A DNA stretch of 53,186 bases from Fusarium oxysporum f. sp. lycopersici 4287. Lineage: Eukaryota; Ascomycota; Sordariomycetes; Hypocreales; Nectriaceae. Positions 31,203 through 43,308 of the stretch are shown piece by piece (the stretch's first letter is position 1; every line of letters starts with the position of its first letter). A program made the translations under genes and the position numbers. The stretch lies in assembly GCF_000149955.1 (NCBI RefSeq), contig NC_030992.1, positions 4,293,997-4,347,182 of the forward strand. Direction: 5' to 3'. The notes below the pieces were generated by a model. It was not told where the DNA came from, ran no database searches, and worked only from the letters and a program-made list of their open reading frames with translations.

Positions 31203-33237
31203 TTAAAAGAAGAGATAAGCGTGTTGGGACTTCAACAGCTCGGAACACGTCTGCGAAGCCATATATCAGTATTAGCATTCTTGCTATCAAGGCTGGTGAA
31301 CAACGTGTGGCCGATGTATGCAGCACAAAGAACGGGAAAACTTACAAATTCCATCCAGGAAACGCTTGTTAAACTACGAGGACTGGTCTGCCTCTCGTCC
31401 CAAACTCTGGCTAGCACTTTGGTCAGGGCTGGATGTTGGAACCCTGTCGCGTGCTTGATTCCACTTATACACCAGTTGGCGTAATGCATCTGGTGCGGCG
31501 ACAAAGTGTCGGCACCAGCTAAGAACATAGGAAACAATAGCCGCTTGTAGAAAACACTATCTCTGGGCACAGATGCACCGACGTCAAGGATAGCAGAGAC
31601 TGATACCTTGATCCGAGGATCATCGCATGAGATAGCAAAAGGATCTGGAAACCGCATGACACGCAGGAGGCAGGCATGTCTGTAAGCCTCAGCCACATGC
31701 TTCCATTCCTCATGCCTCGTAGGGTAGATTACTTGTTCAGGATCCCAACTGCGGAAAAACCGTTCAGCTTCGTCAAGTACCTGTTTGAACTGCTCGAGTG
31801 GAAGATCTCCCATCAGGTTGGCCTTGCCTGCCGCGAGAACCCGGCTTATCTCGTAGAAAAGATTAGGGGGGCAGCCTACAAGAGTGTGTAGGCTGAGGCT
31901 CCCATGATCGCGCACGCATCTGCGTACATCCTGAGAGTAAGACAGTTTTTCAGCCCCGCTAAACCCTCGCAACATGTCCAGCCTGAACAAAGTTAGTGAT
32001 AATAGGAAACACTTTCGTAGATGCCATGTTTACCAGGCTAAGGCAGATAAGAAGAATATTCCGGCCTTGGAGCGCCTCGAGGAGTCCAATGGGCAGGCCA
32101 TTCTGTTACAAAGAAATGAGACACCAGTGAGATGTGCGCCGTGAGACGAGACGCCAGTCTCACACACCTAGATAATATCAACGACATATCCAACTAGAGA
32201 CGTCAAGTTTTACATACATCGTGTAGTACCAGGAGTAGTACCATGGCCAGAATGTACTCCGCTTCTAACGGCTCAAGGCTGGAAACCTCTTCTTTTTGTA
32301 GCAGAGACCCGAGAGAGTGCAGAGCTGAGAGCCTGTAACGAAAGGAAGTGGCGACAAAGTACTGGCTACTTTCGTTTCCTGAAACATGCATGTGACATAC
32401 TGAGAGCCCAAGTAGAGCGTGGAGGATGCCCTGGTGCTGGTAAGCGAGAGGTAACAGATGCTTCTGAATGGATTATCAACGCCCTGCGCCTGAATCATGA
32501 GGTGCTGGCTAAGTGTTCGTTCGACTGGTATAAATGGTCATGAGATATATTCGATCGGGGTCCAAGGATATCTTACAGTATTCAATGATAGGCTGATTTG
32601 CGATAACTTCGTTCTGTAGCTGAGAGACCACGACGAGCGGCGAGGCAACTGATGCCCGAGCTGCCGGGGGTTGAACATTGATAGGCGACGAGGCTGATGA
32701 GTGATTGGAGACAGATGAATCTTGGGGTAGGTCCTCAGCAGATTCGGGTAAAGAATTGTCCAAAGACTCTGTGACAGAGTGATCTACGGAAGGTGTCGCT
32801 GTGAATGTAGTCTCAGGTACTGCTGGTAATTCTAGAACTGACTCGGCTAGGCCCATTATTGTTGACAAGGGAAGAGGATCATTCGACAAGGTGACCTCGG
32901 AGCTCTGCTGGCCCGCCCGGGTAGTCAGAATCTCGCGGAACTGAAATCGTGGGGGGTAACCCTCGCAGTGGAGGCCTCTGGTCCGACATCGATCGCAGAT
33001 GGGACGTTTGCGGTCACACTTGCGGCTTTTCTTACGACAAGTACCACAAGCTGGTTCTGTTATGAGTTGGAACGTCAGTAAGCACTTTTTGAGGTAGACA
33101 GATCGACGAATTTGCGATGGTTTTCCTAATAGCGTGTTGTGCAAGCTACTTAGGGTAACCACTGGCAGCGATGCTACTCGCTCACCTTTACGCAAAACTG
33201 CGATGTGGCTTGATGGGAGAGGATACATATTTGTCAT
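31203..33237 (-). CDS. Zn2Cys6 transcription factor with a probable single-base frameshift
   Basis: Exon 1 encodes MTNMYPLPSSHIAVLRK and is joined across an intron (about 33184-33061) to the zinc cluster CGTCRKKSRKCDRKRPICDRCRTRGLHC. That cluster is described here as CGTC, x6, C, x6, CDRC, x6, C. A Ser/Pro-rich linker and a fungal-TF domain follow (LALHD-type VLLLVLHD, SHGAHLTGVSFLC, WLDMLRGFSGAEKL). The C-terminus is spliced: WMEF joins TCSELLKSQHAYLFF, stop at 31203-31205, which is the ending expected for this subfamily. Near 32454-32457 the frame changes between NPFRSIC and LPLAYQHQGILHALLG; one missing T in a T run restores it. Either this is a fresh null allele or a sequencing error. It faces the truncated sugar transporter tail to tail. 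Confidence 0.8.
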
Positions 33238-33965
33238 AATTATTTGCGTTTGAGATATGAAGAATAGACAAGCGAACTGGGATGACGGGCAGGAAGCGAT
33301 GCTGAATTGCTATTCGTCTATGTCAAATAGAAGTAAATAAAGAGAAAAAGAAAAATTTCACTCATTGATGGGGTGCCAGCGTATTATTCAGTAGAGTGCG
33401 GAACAACCGACCGCACCATTGGAAAAGCTAAACAAAGCCCCGGGGAACAATTTTGTAGGCCCAAGTCGGTATACTAGTCCGTTTATGGTTTCTCTGTAAG
33501 TCTGACCCAAATAGGTTAACTCATGGTGGTGTCCAGTGTGCCGCTTGCCGGTTTGTCACATGCCCTAGCGCTGTGTCTTACATTGGAACAGGAAATAACT
33601 CTAGTGGGGCAGGGATTTGTTGCGCTACTAATGCGCATGGCGATTCGCTATTGAATGTCTGTTGAAACTCAGCTATCGCCCGCATATCTGCTTGGTGTGG
33701 CTATAATAGAGGACCACATGCAAACCTACGTTTTTCCACCATGCTCTGCGGCCCTGCTGAAGCAAGGATTAAACCAAAACATACCCTAGGGGCAACCCAA
33801 GTCAATACCCCACAGACAAGCTACCCATTAATTCGAGCCGGATAGAGAAACCAACTCAGCATGGGCCCAGTACTATCATTCATTACCTTCGAACTTCTAT
33901 TCTTACAACACGACTCAAACACACAAAAACGCCTTGAAGACATCAGCCAGAGTTTCGCACCCATA
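33238..33965. promoter_or_regulatory. divergent intergenic region
   Basis: 728 bp between the third Zn2Cys6 regulator and the PEX11-like gene, transcribed apart. Several CGG/CCG triplets occur near 33390-33440 but I cannot define a site. No coding frame is supported. Confidence 0.35.
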
Positions 33966-34986
33966 ATGACAGGAATTAAGTATTTTACCATCTCACGTAG
34001 TATATCTCTCTACCTTCTAACAATTAAATAGTATTGAGCCTCGAATATCCTCGGCGGTACCCGGCCCTGAAGCTCCTCACGATGCGTATAACCTCGAGTC
34101 AAAATTCGCTCCTCCGACACGAAACTCTCTCAGAAAAGCATCAATACCCATCAGCAAGCTGGACGGATTCATCTCTCACTTGAATCGTCTCATACATACG
34201 CGTGACGGCCACGACTCCGTGGTTCTCTTTTTAGCCTGCGCAACACAGCTCGCCGTATCTGTTCTAGAAACGCCGACTCCGGAAGCAGTGCAAAAGGTCT
34301 CGATCAAGCTCGGTCAATCCATTCCGAGAACCTTTTCATCGATTATATCATCAGTCTTGTCGACTCCTACACTAGCGTCGTTGCTGTCGACAAAACCTGC
34401 CTATAAACTGCTCCTTGTTGAACGACTACGGGCGCTGTTAGGCGTGTTGAATGACTGGCACACGATGAGCCGGTTATGGGGTTTAATCACTATGTGGATG
34501 CTGACAAAAAAATTCATCACGAGCTCTACGGATCTTGAACTAGACAAGAAAGAAGAAACAATGAGTCCACACATCCAAAAGGCCAAGAGGACCATCGCAG
34601 TAACACAGATCGTGTCTTTGACAGGGTTCTTTGTTTTTGATAATGCAATATTGTTGTCGATGCGCGGCGTATTAAAATGGTCAAAGAAGCCGCAGTCAAA
34701 ATTCCAGGGTTGGTGCGCAAGATGCTGGTGCATGTACCTATGTGCCGAGCTGGGGCGATTGTACCACGCACGAATTCCCGAACTACACAATGGCGAGAAA
34801 GAAGACGTGAGGTCGCGATCGGAGTGGAAAAAGAAGGTTTTCCAGGTCTCTGCGTGGTTGCCGTTATCTATCCATTACGTGGCACACAATGCGCTACTTC
34901 CCGAACCGATAGCTGCTCTCTTGGCAACCTACGCCGAGTTTATCACGGTAAAGGGGCTATGGGAGGCAACTGCGGAGGCGATTTGA
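33966..34986 (+). CDS. PEX11-like peroxisomal membrane protein
   Basis: A 14-nt first exon (33966-33979, MTGI plus two bases) and exon 2 (34032-34986) give 322 residues; the tiny first exon is inferred from the frame and a good GTATTT...TAG intron. Features recalled for fungal Pex11C-type proteins are visible. These are an N-terminal amphipathic region (SHLNRLIHTRDGHDSVV), LAVSVLETP, LLLVERLRALLGVLNDW, RLWGLITMW, then FDNAILLSMRGVLKWS and WCMYLCAELGRLYH, with hydrophobic segments near 150-175 and the C-terminus. Such proteins remodel peroxisomal membranes. A copper amine oxidase with a PTS1-like end lies 2.5 kb away. The assignment is by pattern; another membrane family is possible. Confidence 0.62.
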
Positions 34987-35561
34987 GCGTTAAAGTCAAT
35001 ATAACGGAAAGCTCATATGAAGCGTTTGTATGTCCTCAGTTCTATTAATGATAAAATCTTGGTAGGCTACTAAGGGTGTGTAAGCGAAGCCGGCCCTCTG
35101 CAACACACCTTCTAAGTGGCGTAGCAACTTATTAGTAGGCATATGTTCATAGTCATTACAGAGCTAATTTCCTCTCGTGAGGCTGATCGGGTATTATCCA
35201 GTAGCGTGCTTCGAATGCAAGTGTAGAATTAATGTGGTTGAAATAGTGCCACGACCAGAGCTTAACAATCCGACAGGTGGCTTGAGGAATGCGCACGAAT
35301 ATACGACTTCGAATATCTGGAGCATCTCATCGTATCTAATCATCCGTAGTCTGTTTGTCGATAGTCTACCACATTCGAATTACCTCCACACCTAGGTCAA
35401 GTGGAATTACTTCACGATAGTTTCCCCTAGCGTCCGGCCATTTTATTTACTTCTCATGCTGCTCCACAACCTTCCTTGCACCGACGCAGTGTCTGTTGGT
35501 CTAGTCATGCTATATATAGCTGGATTGACCAGCCTGGTGTTAGGGGAAGTGATAATGATTT
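34987..35561. other. intergenic
   Basis: 3' flank of the PEX11-like gene and anonymous sequence leading to a dispersed repeat. No gene seen. Confidence 0.3.
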
Positions 35562-35790
35562 TCATGATTCTTGCTGCTGTTCCCATCGTGGCAAGGATGC
35601 GGATAGCATTGCCAAAATTGCCCCAAGATCTCCTTGCACTCTGCGATTATCCCCCATGTTGTTGCCTTCTGTTGTTACACCCCAGACAAGCCCCTCGCGG
35701 TTGGGACTTGGCGCGAGCGGATAAGAGCGCAGCATGAGCATTGGGAACACTTCTACATTGATACTAGTCTTCCACTGTAAGGATCCAATT
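35562..35790 (+). repeat. dispersed repeat, copy A
   Basis: About 200 bp here resemble the reverse complement of 41875-42090 at roughly three quarters identity by eye. Shared blocks are AAGGATGCGGATAGCA, TGCACC/TACACCCCAGA, GCGCARCATGAG and CATTTCTATATTGA/CACTTCTACATTGA. Reading on the minus strand, copy A keeps an open frame (LVWGVTTEGNN, RRVQGDLGAIL) while copy B has stops. Family unknown. Confidence 0.6.
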
Positions 35791-36158
35791 AGTGCTAAGC
35801 CAGGTCATTCCATAGCGTCGGATGACTTCTAATTCTAAGCCAAGGTCGAGTAGCTCACACATAAGGATAGTCCAATGAACAGAATTATTCCAATATACCA
35901 AACCCTTGTATTAACTCCGCAACAAGCCCAGTCGCCTCACCATTGGTGCTGGAATCCTATCCATAGTAGGAAGTCAATACCGCGGTCTAGAACACTCGTC
36001 TACCACATACGTGGCTTACAGACAGCCGGGGAATTATTGTGTGGCTACTGCGTTCATGTAAAATGCCCACCTTTTTCCTCAGTTGGCGTCCTCTGCTCCC
36101 GAGTGTCATTTCTTTTCATAAAGTTTACTCGTCGTCGTCCTTGCAAATCACTCATCAA

Positions 36159-36389
36159 ATGTCAAAACAAAGCATCAGCAATGAACCAGGAGCCGGCCCA
36201 GGTTTGTACCTCCAATTTTTATAAGAGCCAATCTCATGCTAAGGCATCAAGCCCAAGGTCACAGGGGCTCGACCAATCGCCGGTGGTGGCGTGCATCTCA
36301 CACCCAGCTGCCCACCTCCGACCCAACCAAAGGCGGCGTGCATCGGGCTCAAGGTCGTACAGGAGACTGGGAGTTTACGAATGCACTGA
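36159..36389 (+). other. possible two-exon small ORF
   Basis: ATG at 36159, donor after 36201 and acceptor before 36244 give an in-frame 62-residue product starting MSKQSISNEPGAG, containing GIKPKVTGARPIAGGGV and a Pro-rich PSCPPPTQP stretch. The 42-nt intron is shorter than others in the window and I recognise no family. It may be the 5' remnant of a larger gene. Confidence 0.22.
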
Positions 36390-37463
36390 TATTCTTTTTT
36401 GCAGTTGTGGCGGCCGGGAAGGCGTCCATATCACTGTAGAGTACTACATGACCCTCTTCCATGGATCGATTAAACTTCAAGAATTATCATAATGCCAAAT
36501 AGCTCTATTCGTCCTCTTTTCTCTATACGGGAGTGTGCCGCGGTGATACAATGTTGTGTGGCCATTCACTTTCTCCAGGCGGTCAGGTCACAGGAGAATT
36601 TCGATGAATCCTACCGCGTAGGCAGGGATGCTTAGACGACAGATACAACGACAAGTGGCTGATTCGAGCAGTTGGACTAGATATCGAGGCAAGAGTAGGA
36701 GGGACATTCCATCGGGGTACCAAGCCACCCCCGCAATCTGAATGATCAACCGACCGAGATTTGAAGGAAAACTGGAAGCACTAAACACTAAGCTCAAGGC
36801 GTAAAGGCATCTTTTCCAAGGTTTATGCCATTGTGACGCTTTCGCCTTCCTTTAGTCGTCATGGGGCCGGCCCCCTCGGCTTTGGCACTAACGATGGGAA
36901 GTTGAGAGCACTTCCCGCTTGGGATTAGTCTCGAGACCAAGGTCGACGATCAGCGCTAGTTCCTAGCAAGGGCATTACAAGGGGCCATGGAGCCGAGCCA
37001 AGACTGGACTCAGAGTTTGTTGTCTGGTAGAAAGCCATCCGTCAGCAACGTCAATCCGAAATAGATATTCTCTGGCGACACCTTCCGTGACCCGGCAGTG
37101 AGACTGATCTGCAGGTTGATGCTGTCTTGCTAGCATAGAAAGCAGCCATGCATACATACATCCATTGAAAACAGCCCAAAATAGTCCCAGATGGTTATTT
37201 CTACAATTTATATGCCTAACATCCACGGAGCTCATTTACAGCAAGGACTGGAATTAATTCAGTAATGGAGAAGAGAGATAAAACTTGAACAAAAGTTTAA
37301 AAAAATATCGTATATGTATCTTTTCGCGACTATCACCTACTTATCTCGTGTGAAAAGATTAAAGATAAGGTGATGCTCATGTTCAACTTGAAGTTTTCGT
37401 CATCAGAGTATCTAATAACCTCCCCCATGATTACAAAGCGATTATATAGTTAGTCCTGTCGAT
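36390..37463. other. intergenic
   Basis: 3' flank of the amine oxidase gene and anonymous DNA; AT-rich around 37260-37400. No supported gene. Confidence 0.3.
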
Positions 37464-39661
37464 TTACATACGGGATGGGCGACAACAACTCTCTGGCTCA
37501 ACAGTATGTAATGTTGACTGGTTCTGGCTCTGGCTGGACCGAGGCACATCATTGGATGGATTCACCTCGAAAAAGTTGGCGGGCTTTAGAGACATAACAA
37601 ACTTTTCCACTGGCATGACGGGGAAATCTGCGTCAAGTCAATAAGGTATTCCAGCGACTGGGGTTGCTCAAAACATACCTTCAGGTCGAGTGACGTGCGT
37701 AACTCCGAATGAATGCCACAAGACAACGTCCTCGTTCTTAACGTTCTCTTCACGGTTGCTCCAGATGGCAAGACCGGTATCCTCTCGGCTCTGGTTCGTG
37801 AATTCTCCTGCAGCCCACAACTCATCGTCCTGGTATTTAGTGACCCAAATAGCCTTGGAGGTAAAGATTCCGCGACGATAGTTAAACGTCTTGGGCCCCA
37901 TCATGAGCATTTGACTAGGAACAGGGTGTAATTTGTATCCATGGGGCTTCCCGGAAACCGAGTTGATGCGAGCTTCGTTGATGATCTTGTAAGTGCGATT
38001 CTTTGTGATATCCAGCTCGTATCCACCCGGCTTATTGATCGCTGTCGAATTGACCTTAAAAGCACAACCATAAGGATCGATCTCTGGGTTCTCTATGACA
38101 GGGTGACATTCGTCATATGCGATGGTGTTTTTTTCATCGCCATCCAGGTTAGGGTCAACTCTGGCGCAGAAGATGTGCTGGTGATTGACCGCTAAGACAC
38201 CAGGAGCAACAACGGTTCCCCAAGGCACTTGAAGTCCTTGGCGGATAGGCATCGTGGATACGATACCGGTGGCCCGCACTTCAATGTGGATATTAGCAGC
38301 CTGATCTAAAACAAAGGCTAGGATGTACTCGTAGTTGGCGACGGTCGCCGTGCATTGGATCACGAGCTGCCTGTTTCTCACAACCGAAGACTTGAAGTTT
38401 CGGAAGTTTGTGTGCTTCCATCCAATTCCGTCGTCGATCTCATGCATACAAACAACGTTGGGCATCACAACAGGCTCGCCGTCTCTGGTCACTCGCACAC
38501 CGCTGAAGTAGGCGATATGACCAAGACAATCACAGCCGAGGCTAAGACTGTTGGACGTCAGGCCAAAGCCGGAGTCACCCAAATCGAAAGCTTGCTTTCG
38601 GTGGTAAGGGGTACGAGGATCGCCGTAGGGAACAGTCATCTCACTCATGGAGACTCTGTAGAAGAGCGGACGACCGGCATACTGTACGTCGTGGAGAACA
38701 GGGCCCTCACGGAGCGTCCAACCCAGCTGGAAAGACCACTTCTGCCACTCAACGCGACGACCGAAGATCTTGAACGAGGGCCCTTCCGGCTGGATAACCT
38801 GAAGTGGCTTGAGATCCTTTCGGAAGGCGTCGTTGCCCATGATGTTTGCGCTGTACTCTACAGGCTTCACAGGCTCCCATGGCTGAGTCTCAGGATCCAG
38901 CTCATCGCCAGTGCCCATCGGGAGTCTTTGCAGCTCCACAAGTTCCAAGGTATGCGCATCGAAGATCGGGGCAAGAGGAATGGGTAGCGAATAATGGTTG
39001 GCCTCAGGGTCCTCGCTCAAGGCGACGTACATGTAGCATTGGAACAGTCGTCGTCGTTCATTAGGATCATCGGTTCCGAAAGCCCAAGGGTCATTGTGAA
39101 CGCGAGCACTGAATTTTGTTAGGGAGATGTTGATTCCCATCAGTGAGTGGTAACTTACTTGCGAGGAAGCTTAAGCTTGGTAACCTCAGCCTGAACTTCG
39201 GGGTGGCTGTTGCAGGCCTTGTTGACGAGTTCGAATTCGTGCCAGTCGACTGGGCCTTGGGAGTCTGGAGTCTCTGCGTCCTTCTCGACTCGCTTTTGTG
39301 CGATATTGACAATGCCATCAAAAGAATCCCAACNNNNNNNNNNNNNNNNNNNNNNNNNNNNNNNNNNNNNNNNNNNNNNNNNNNNNNNNNNNNNNNNNNN
39401 NNNNNNNNNNNNNNNNNNNNNNNNNNNNNNNNNGAGATGATAGTAGACCCTGGCTCTACGGTCGGGCACTGGTCCCTTGTGACGGAGGTGTTGAAGTGTT
39501 TGAACTTTGGCTGGCTCAGCAAGGTCGATCACCTTGAACCTCAGCTCCTGTGCAGGACATCCAACGTGTTTCAGAAGGGTTTGCGATACTGTCTGCACCT
39601 CCTCAGGCCTCAATGGGTCCAGAGGGTGAGGTGCCTGTTTGTTGGAAGTGTGAGTGGACAT
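37464..39661 (-). CDS. copper amine oxidase (primary-amine oxidase), likely peroxisomal
   Basis: Three exons, about 690 residues counting the 100-base gap (39334-39433) inside exon 1. The N-terminal N2/N3 domains (HPLDPLRPEEVQTV, LPRN-ARVHNDPWAFG) lead to a catalytic domain. The cofactor motif TVANYEY (the first Tyr becomes topaquinone) and copper-ligand region NHQHIF are present, with FDLGDSGFG at the catalytic-base position and MPVEKF near the end. The last exon ends CCRPSRM; SRM fits the PTS1 consensus [SAC]-[KRH]-[LM], so import into peroxisomes is likely. It oxidises primary amines to aldehydes with release of ammonia and hydrogen peroxide. Apart from the gap no lesion is seen. A truncated amino-acid permease and an SDR lie downstream on the other strand. 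Confidence 0.93.
39334..39433. other. assembly gap (100 N) inside amine oxidase exon 1
   Basis: Exactly 100 N, probably a placeholder length. The flanking frame stays open if the true gap is the right multiple, but roughly the middle of the N-terminal domain is unread. Confidence 0.95.
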
Positions 39662-40208
39662 GCTGAGCGAGGGTCTTAGGGTTAAAACACGATATAGATC
39701 AAAGAGATAGCTGATATTGTCTTGTCTCAATGCCTACTTTTTTCTTGGCCGTTTCTTGCGGCTAGATGTCACCTTATACACCCGATCTTCTTTGTCCGAC
39801 ATCGTAGTCAATACTGACAGGAAGTCCAAGGAACAAGCAGAATGCGGGGTATGCATGATTCAGTGCCCCCCACAAACGTTTTATTACTGAAAATGACAAT
39901 GCTCTCAACTTCAAATGTCGTCACTCGGGCTCATCTGTGGGTAAAAGCCTAAGTTACCCCTCCTTCTGGCTTCTAACCACCTTCTGGCACTCGTTGCAAT
40001 CGTTGCCGTTTACGGTAGGAGAAGCAGCTGAGCCGCGGCCCATCAGTAGTTCAAGACTTTGCCCTTCATGACATTGTCAATAGGGAACATGGCGACCTTC
40101 CAATAACATAGTATTTATCTACCGTTTCCCTGATTCATACCTGTAAAGGTAGAACCATTGGTAGATCGAATCTATCATTGCGCAAACCAAGCACACTCTA
40201 CAAATATC
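39662..40208. promoter_or_regulatory. divergent promoter of amine oxidase and SDR
   Basis: 547 bp between two outward-facing genes, which would allow joint control. I see no clear palindrome or repeated motif in it. Confidence 0.35.
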
Positions 40209-41098
40209 ATGCCTAACTTTGAGGGACTCGAGTTGACTGGCAAGACTGCCATCGTGACTGGCGCCTCTAGGCAAGTTCTTCTTTCTTCTCGACACGACTA
40301 TAACTGACAAGACTCGCAACAGAGGTATTGGTGCCGCCATCGCCATCTTACTAGGCCAACGTGGTGCCAACGTGGTTGTCAATTTTACCAGCGCCAATAG
40401 TAAGCAGCGCGCCATAGATGTTGTCAAGAAGATCGAGGCCACCGGTTCCCAAGCGGCACTTTGCCAAGCAAGTGTAGCAAACGTGAAGGAAATTTCCCAG
40501 ATTATCGATACAGCACTACAACTCAGCCAAACTGGCAAGATTGACATCTTGATCCACAAGTACGACCTATCTATTATCTCACGAAGCTCGTATACTGATA
40601 ACAACGGCGAACAGTGCCGCTCTAGGGATTGACGCAAACCTTGACGAAGTCACCGAGGAACTTTTTCAAACACATTTTGATACCAACGTCAAGGGTCCTA
40701 TCTTTCTTACTAAAGCGGTCATCCCCCATATTGCCAAAGGCGGTCGCGTAGTGTTCGTTTCTTCCGCCGCTGCTCGCCTTGGCGTCGCTGGCCAGACAGT
40801 CTACGGCGCGACAAAAGCCGCCAATGAATCATGCGCCCGGGTGTGGGCAAAGGAACTTGGACAGTCACATGGAATAACTGTAAACTGTGTAAATCCAGGA
40901 CCTGTTGCCACTGATCAGTGGCAAGAGAGCGATGATCAGTTTAGGCAAGACATGCAGCCTCTCATTGAGTCAACACCGGCGGCGGCGAGAATCGCTGAGG
41001 TGGATGACATCGCGCCACTTGTCGCCTTCTTGTGTACTGACGATGCGCGATGGGCTACGGGCTCTGTACTTTGCGCCAACGGTGGATTGTACAACTGA
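40209..41098 (+). CDS. short-chain dehydrogenase/reductase (SDR)
   Basis: Three exons (40209-40270, 40323-40559, 40615-41098) encode 260 residues. The cofactor loop TGASRGIG spans the first junction, which needs a GC-AG intron (donor GCAAGT at 40271). The second junction completes ILIHNAALG, the SDR NAG-like motif. The catalytic set is Ser in FVSSAAARLG and Tyr-Lys in VYGATKAA, and VNCVNPGPVATDQW plus the C-terminal ATGSVLCANGGLYN are classical. A cytosolic NADP-dependent carbonyl reductase is likely; an Arg after the Ser in the glycine loop favours NADP. It diverges from the amine oxidase gene, so a role on aldehydes or ketones from that pathway is conceivable but unproven. Confidence 0.92.
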
Positions 41099-41874
41099 CA
41101 CAATCAGTGAGAATACAAATATTAGCATTAAGACCATTCAACTTGACCACCTCTTTCGGGATTGTATGAACTGAGCTCTGTGACTCACCCTAACACTATT
41201 GAGGGACGATTACTTATAACTTGGCTCACCTTGCTCCATGAGACGTTCTGTAACAGTTCTAAGGATTGTTCTCAAGCTTATGATTGAGCTATCGAAGACA
41301 CTACATACCTTAGACTCGATAAATACATTGCTCCCTGCGGATCCCATAAGCCCAGATATTGCACGCTTATTCGACCAAAGGTTTGTTGTTGGCAGACTGT
41401 CAGATTCTTATTTGTAGCAATATCAATCATAGAGATGGAGTTGTGAAAAAAGGAATCACGGGATGCAACGAATTTATCGAGTCTATACGGTATGTATCCT
41501 TACAAGATGCTAATGGCTCAAACATAAATGTGGATGAAATTTGTAGAAATTGTGGGAATTAGCTTGTTTGAAAGTACTATGCATGATACCTTAACCAAGG
41601 TATTTTCTTCTTGAATATTATCTTACAGACATATTGCGTAACGGTGCCCAGATCAACGGCTGACACATATGTTTGCGTTACAGGCTACCACATCACGCTG
41701 GAAGTATTCACCACAACATAGCCGACCTGCGCGTTGATCAGGATAGAAGGACCCGTCTTAGTATCGAGGGAATTATTGTGACCCTTCCGGCCGGCCGGTG
41801 GAAGTGGGGATTACATTGCAGACATAACTTAGAGACTTGGCTCCGGATTGGAAGCCGTGTGACGCACCCAGACT
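41099..41874. other. intergenic
   Basis: No supported gene. The 3' flank of the SDR is followed by anonymous sequence leading to the dispersed repeat copy. Confidence 0.3.
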
Positions 41875-42090
41875 AAACTCAATATAGAAATGCCCCCAAT
41901 TCTCATGTTGCGCCCCTGTCCGCCAACGCCAAGACCAAATCGTGGGGAATATCTGGGGTGCAGCAGTAGGAGGCGATAACATCCTGAGATAATTACAGGG
42001 TGCGAAAGGATTGCGGGGTAATTTCGCCACTGCTATCCGCATCCTTCCCATAACGGGAATAGCATCGAGATGGATTCTCATAGATACTCT
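41875..42090 (-). repeat. dispersed repeat, copy B (inverted relative to copy A)
   Basis: Reverse complement of this stretch aligns by eye with 35562-35790. Compared with copy A it carries stop codons in the potentially coding frame. The two copies bracket the amine oxidase/SDR pair in inverted orientation. Confidence 0.6.
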
Positions 42091-43308
42091 CAACATATGA
42101 GAGGTGCCTCAAGGGTATTAGGAAAGATTAATAACTAAACTCGTTGAGTGTTGAATGCTGGCAATATATTAAGCTAGTTGTTAATAGCCATCAGGCGTCA
42201 AATAGGGTATTGAAGCCAAATGTATATATAGATATATAGGGGTATAGGTATCTAATAAGGGACATTAGGGCCCCCTTGCACGCAGGCGATTAGGTCACTG
42301 GGCTTAAGATTCCTCGGCATCTGAATATACGGGCGGACATACGGAATCTGCACTTTCTAACCCCCGCAGGCTGTATACGCACGTCGAGTATTATATTGCC
42401 GAGTAATGCGAGGGTGGTACCGTGTTACATCGCGAGGCTAAGAGGTAATCAAGTTGTGACTGGGAAAGTTAGGCTATGTCTCAATTACGTTAATTCTAGC
42501 CCGCTCATAGTCGTAAGTAGCGTTATTATCTGTGTGGTTGGGCATCTCTTGTAAAGCCTCGATTGATAGCGCGATGATAACAGGGTTACAATCTTGCATG
42601 CATGATAGTCTTGATATCTCAATTGGCCTGAAGCCCGAAAATCTCAGAGCAAGAGCAGCATCTTTGACACATGGCAAGCATCCCTATCTCGAATAGGTCT
42701 GCATATGAGTAGCGCACTCATCAGAAGTGCAACTATGTGTCTAAATTCCATGTGGTGTGACAACAACTGCATCGTACTGGTATAGACAAATTTACAGATG
42801 TTGCCAATCTAAGAAGTATTTCCAGCTCTTTTATCATCTATCCTGTAATAGGAAAGTCCCCGAACAGCCACACCAACCTTAGTGAGAGTTGAATGGTAGT
42901 GTGTTCAGGTTAGCGCTGAGTGTTTCCGGCTTTACGTCTAGTGTGCTTAGTTGATCAGGATGCGGGGGAGGCTTAGACCAACGCCTTGAGACCTCCCGAA
43001 ATCCAAACAGATGCAAGCTTTTCCTGGACTTCGACACGCAGCCGGTTGGGGATTGACCAATAGCCAATGCTTGCTTCAAGCCGCCGCATATCATCGACGA
43101 AGCGTGTGTACATGGTATCTAACAGATAGATCAAGAGACTGACTACCTAGAAGTCCTTGTCTGGTTATTAGTACGAGAGTCCCTTGGCAGACATTATCCA
43201 ACCTAAATATCTCTCGCAACACCGAGGCTTTCATCTTCAGTCCTATCACTTTACTCATTGAGACTCCTACACGCATCTCTCCAAGCATATCTCTCCCATC
43301 ATACTCAA
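42091..43308. other. intergenic
   Basis: Anonymous sequence, AT-rich near 42170-42250; no gene is supported. The last 200 bases are the likely promoter of the permease remnant. Confidence 0.3.

Noticed and set aside
31203..31320. Apparent truncation of the third regulator's C-terminus
   Set aside because: An intron after WMEF joins TCSELLKSQHAYLFF, restoring the normal end.
38355..38987. 210-codon plus-strand ORF inside the amine oxidase
   Set aside because: Antisense shadow of conserved coding sequence.
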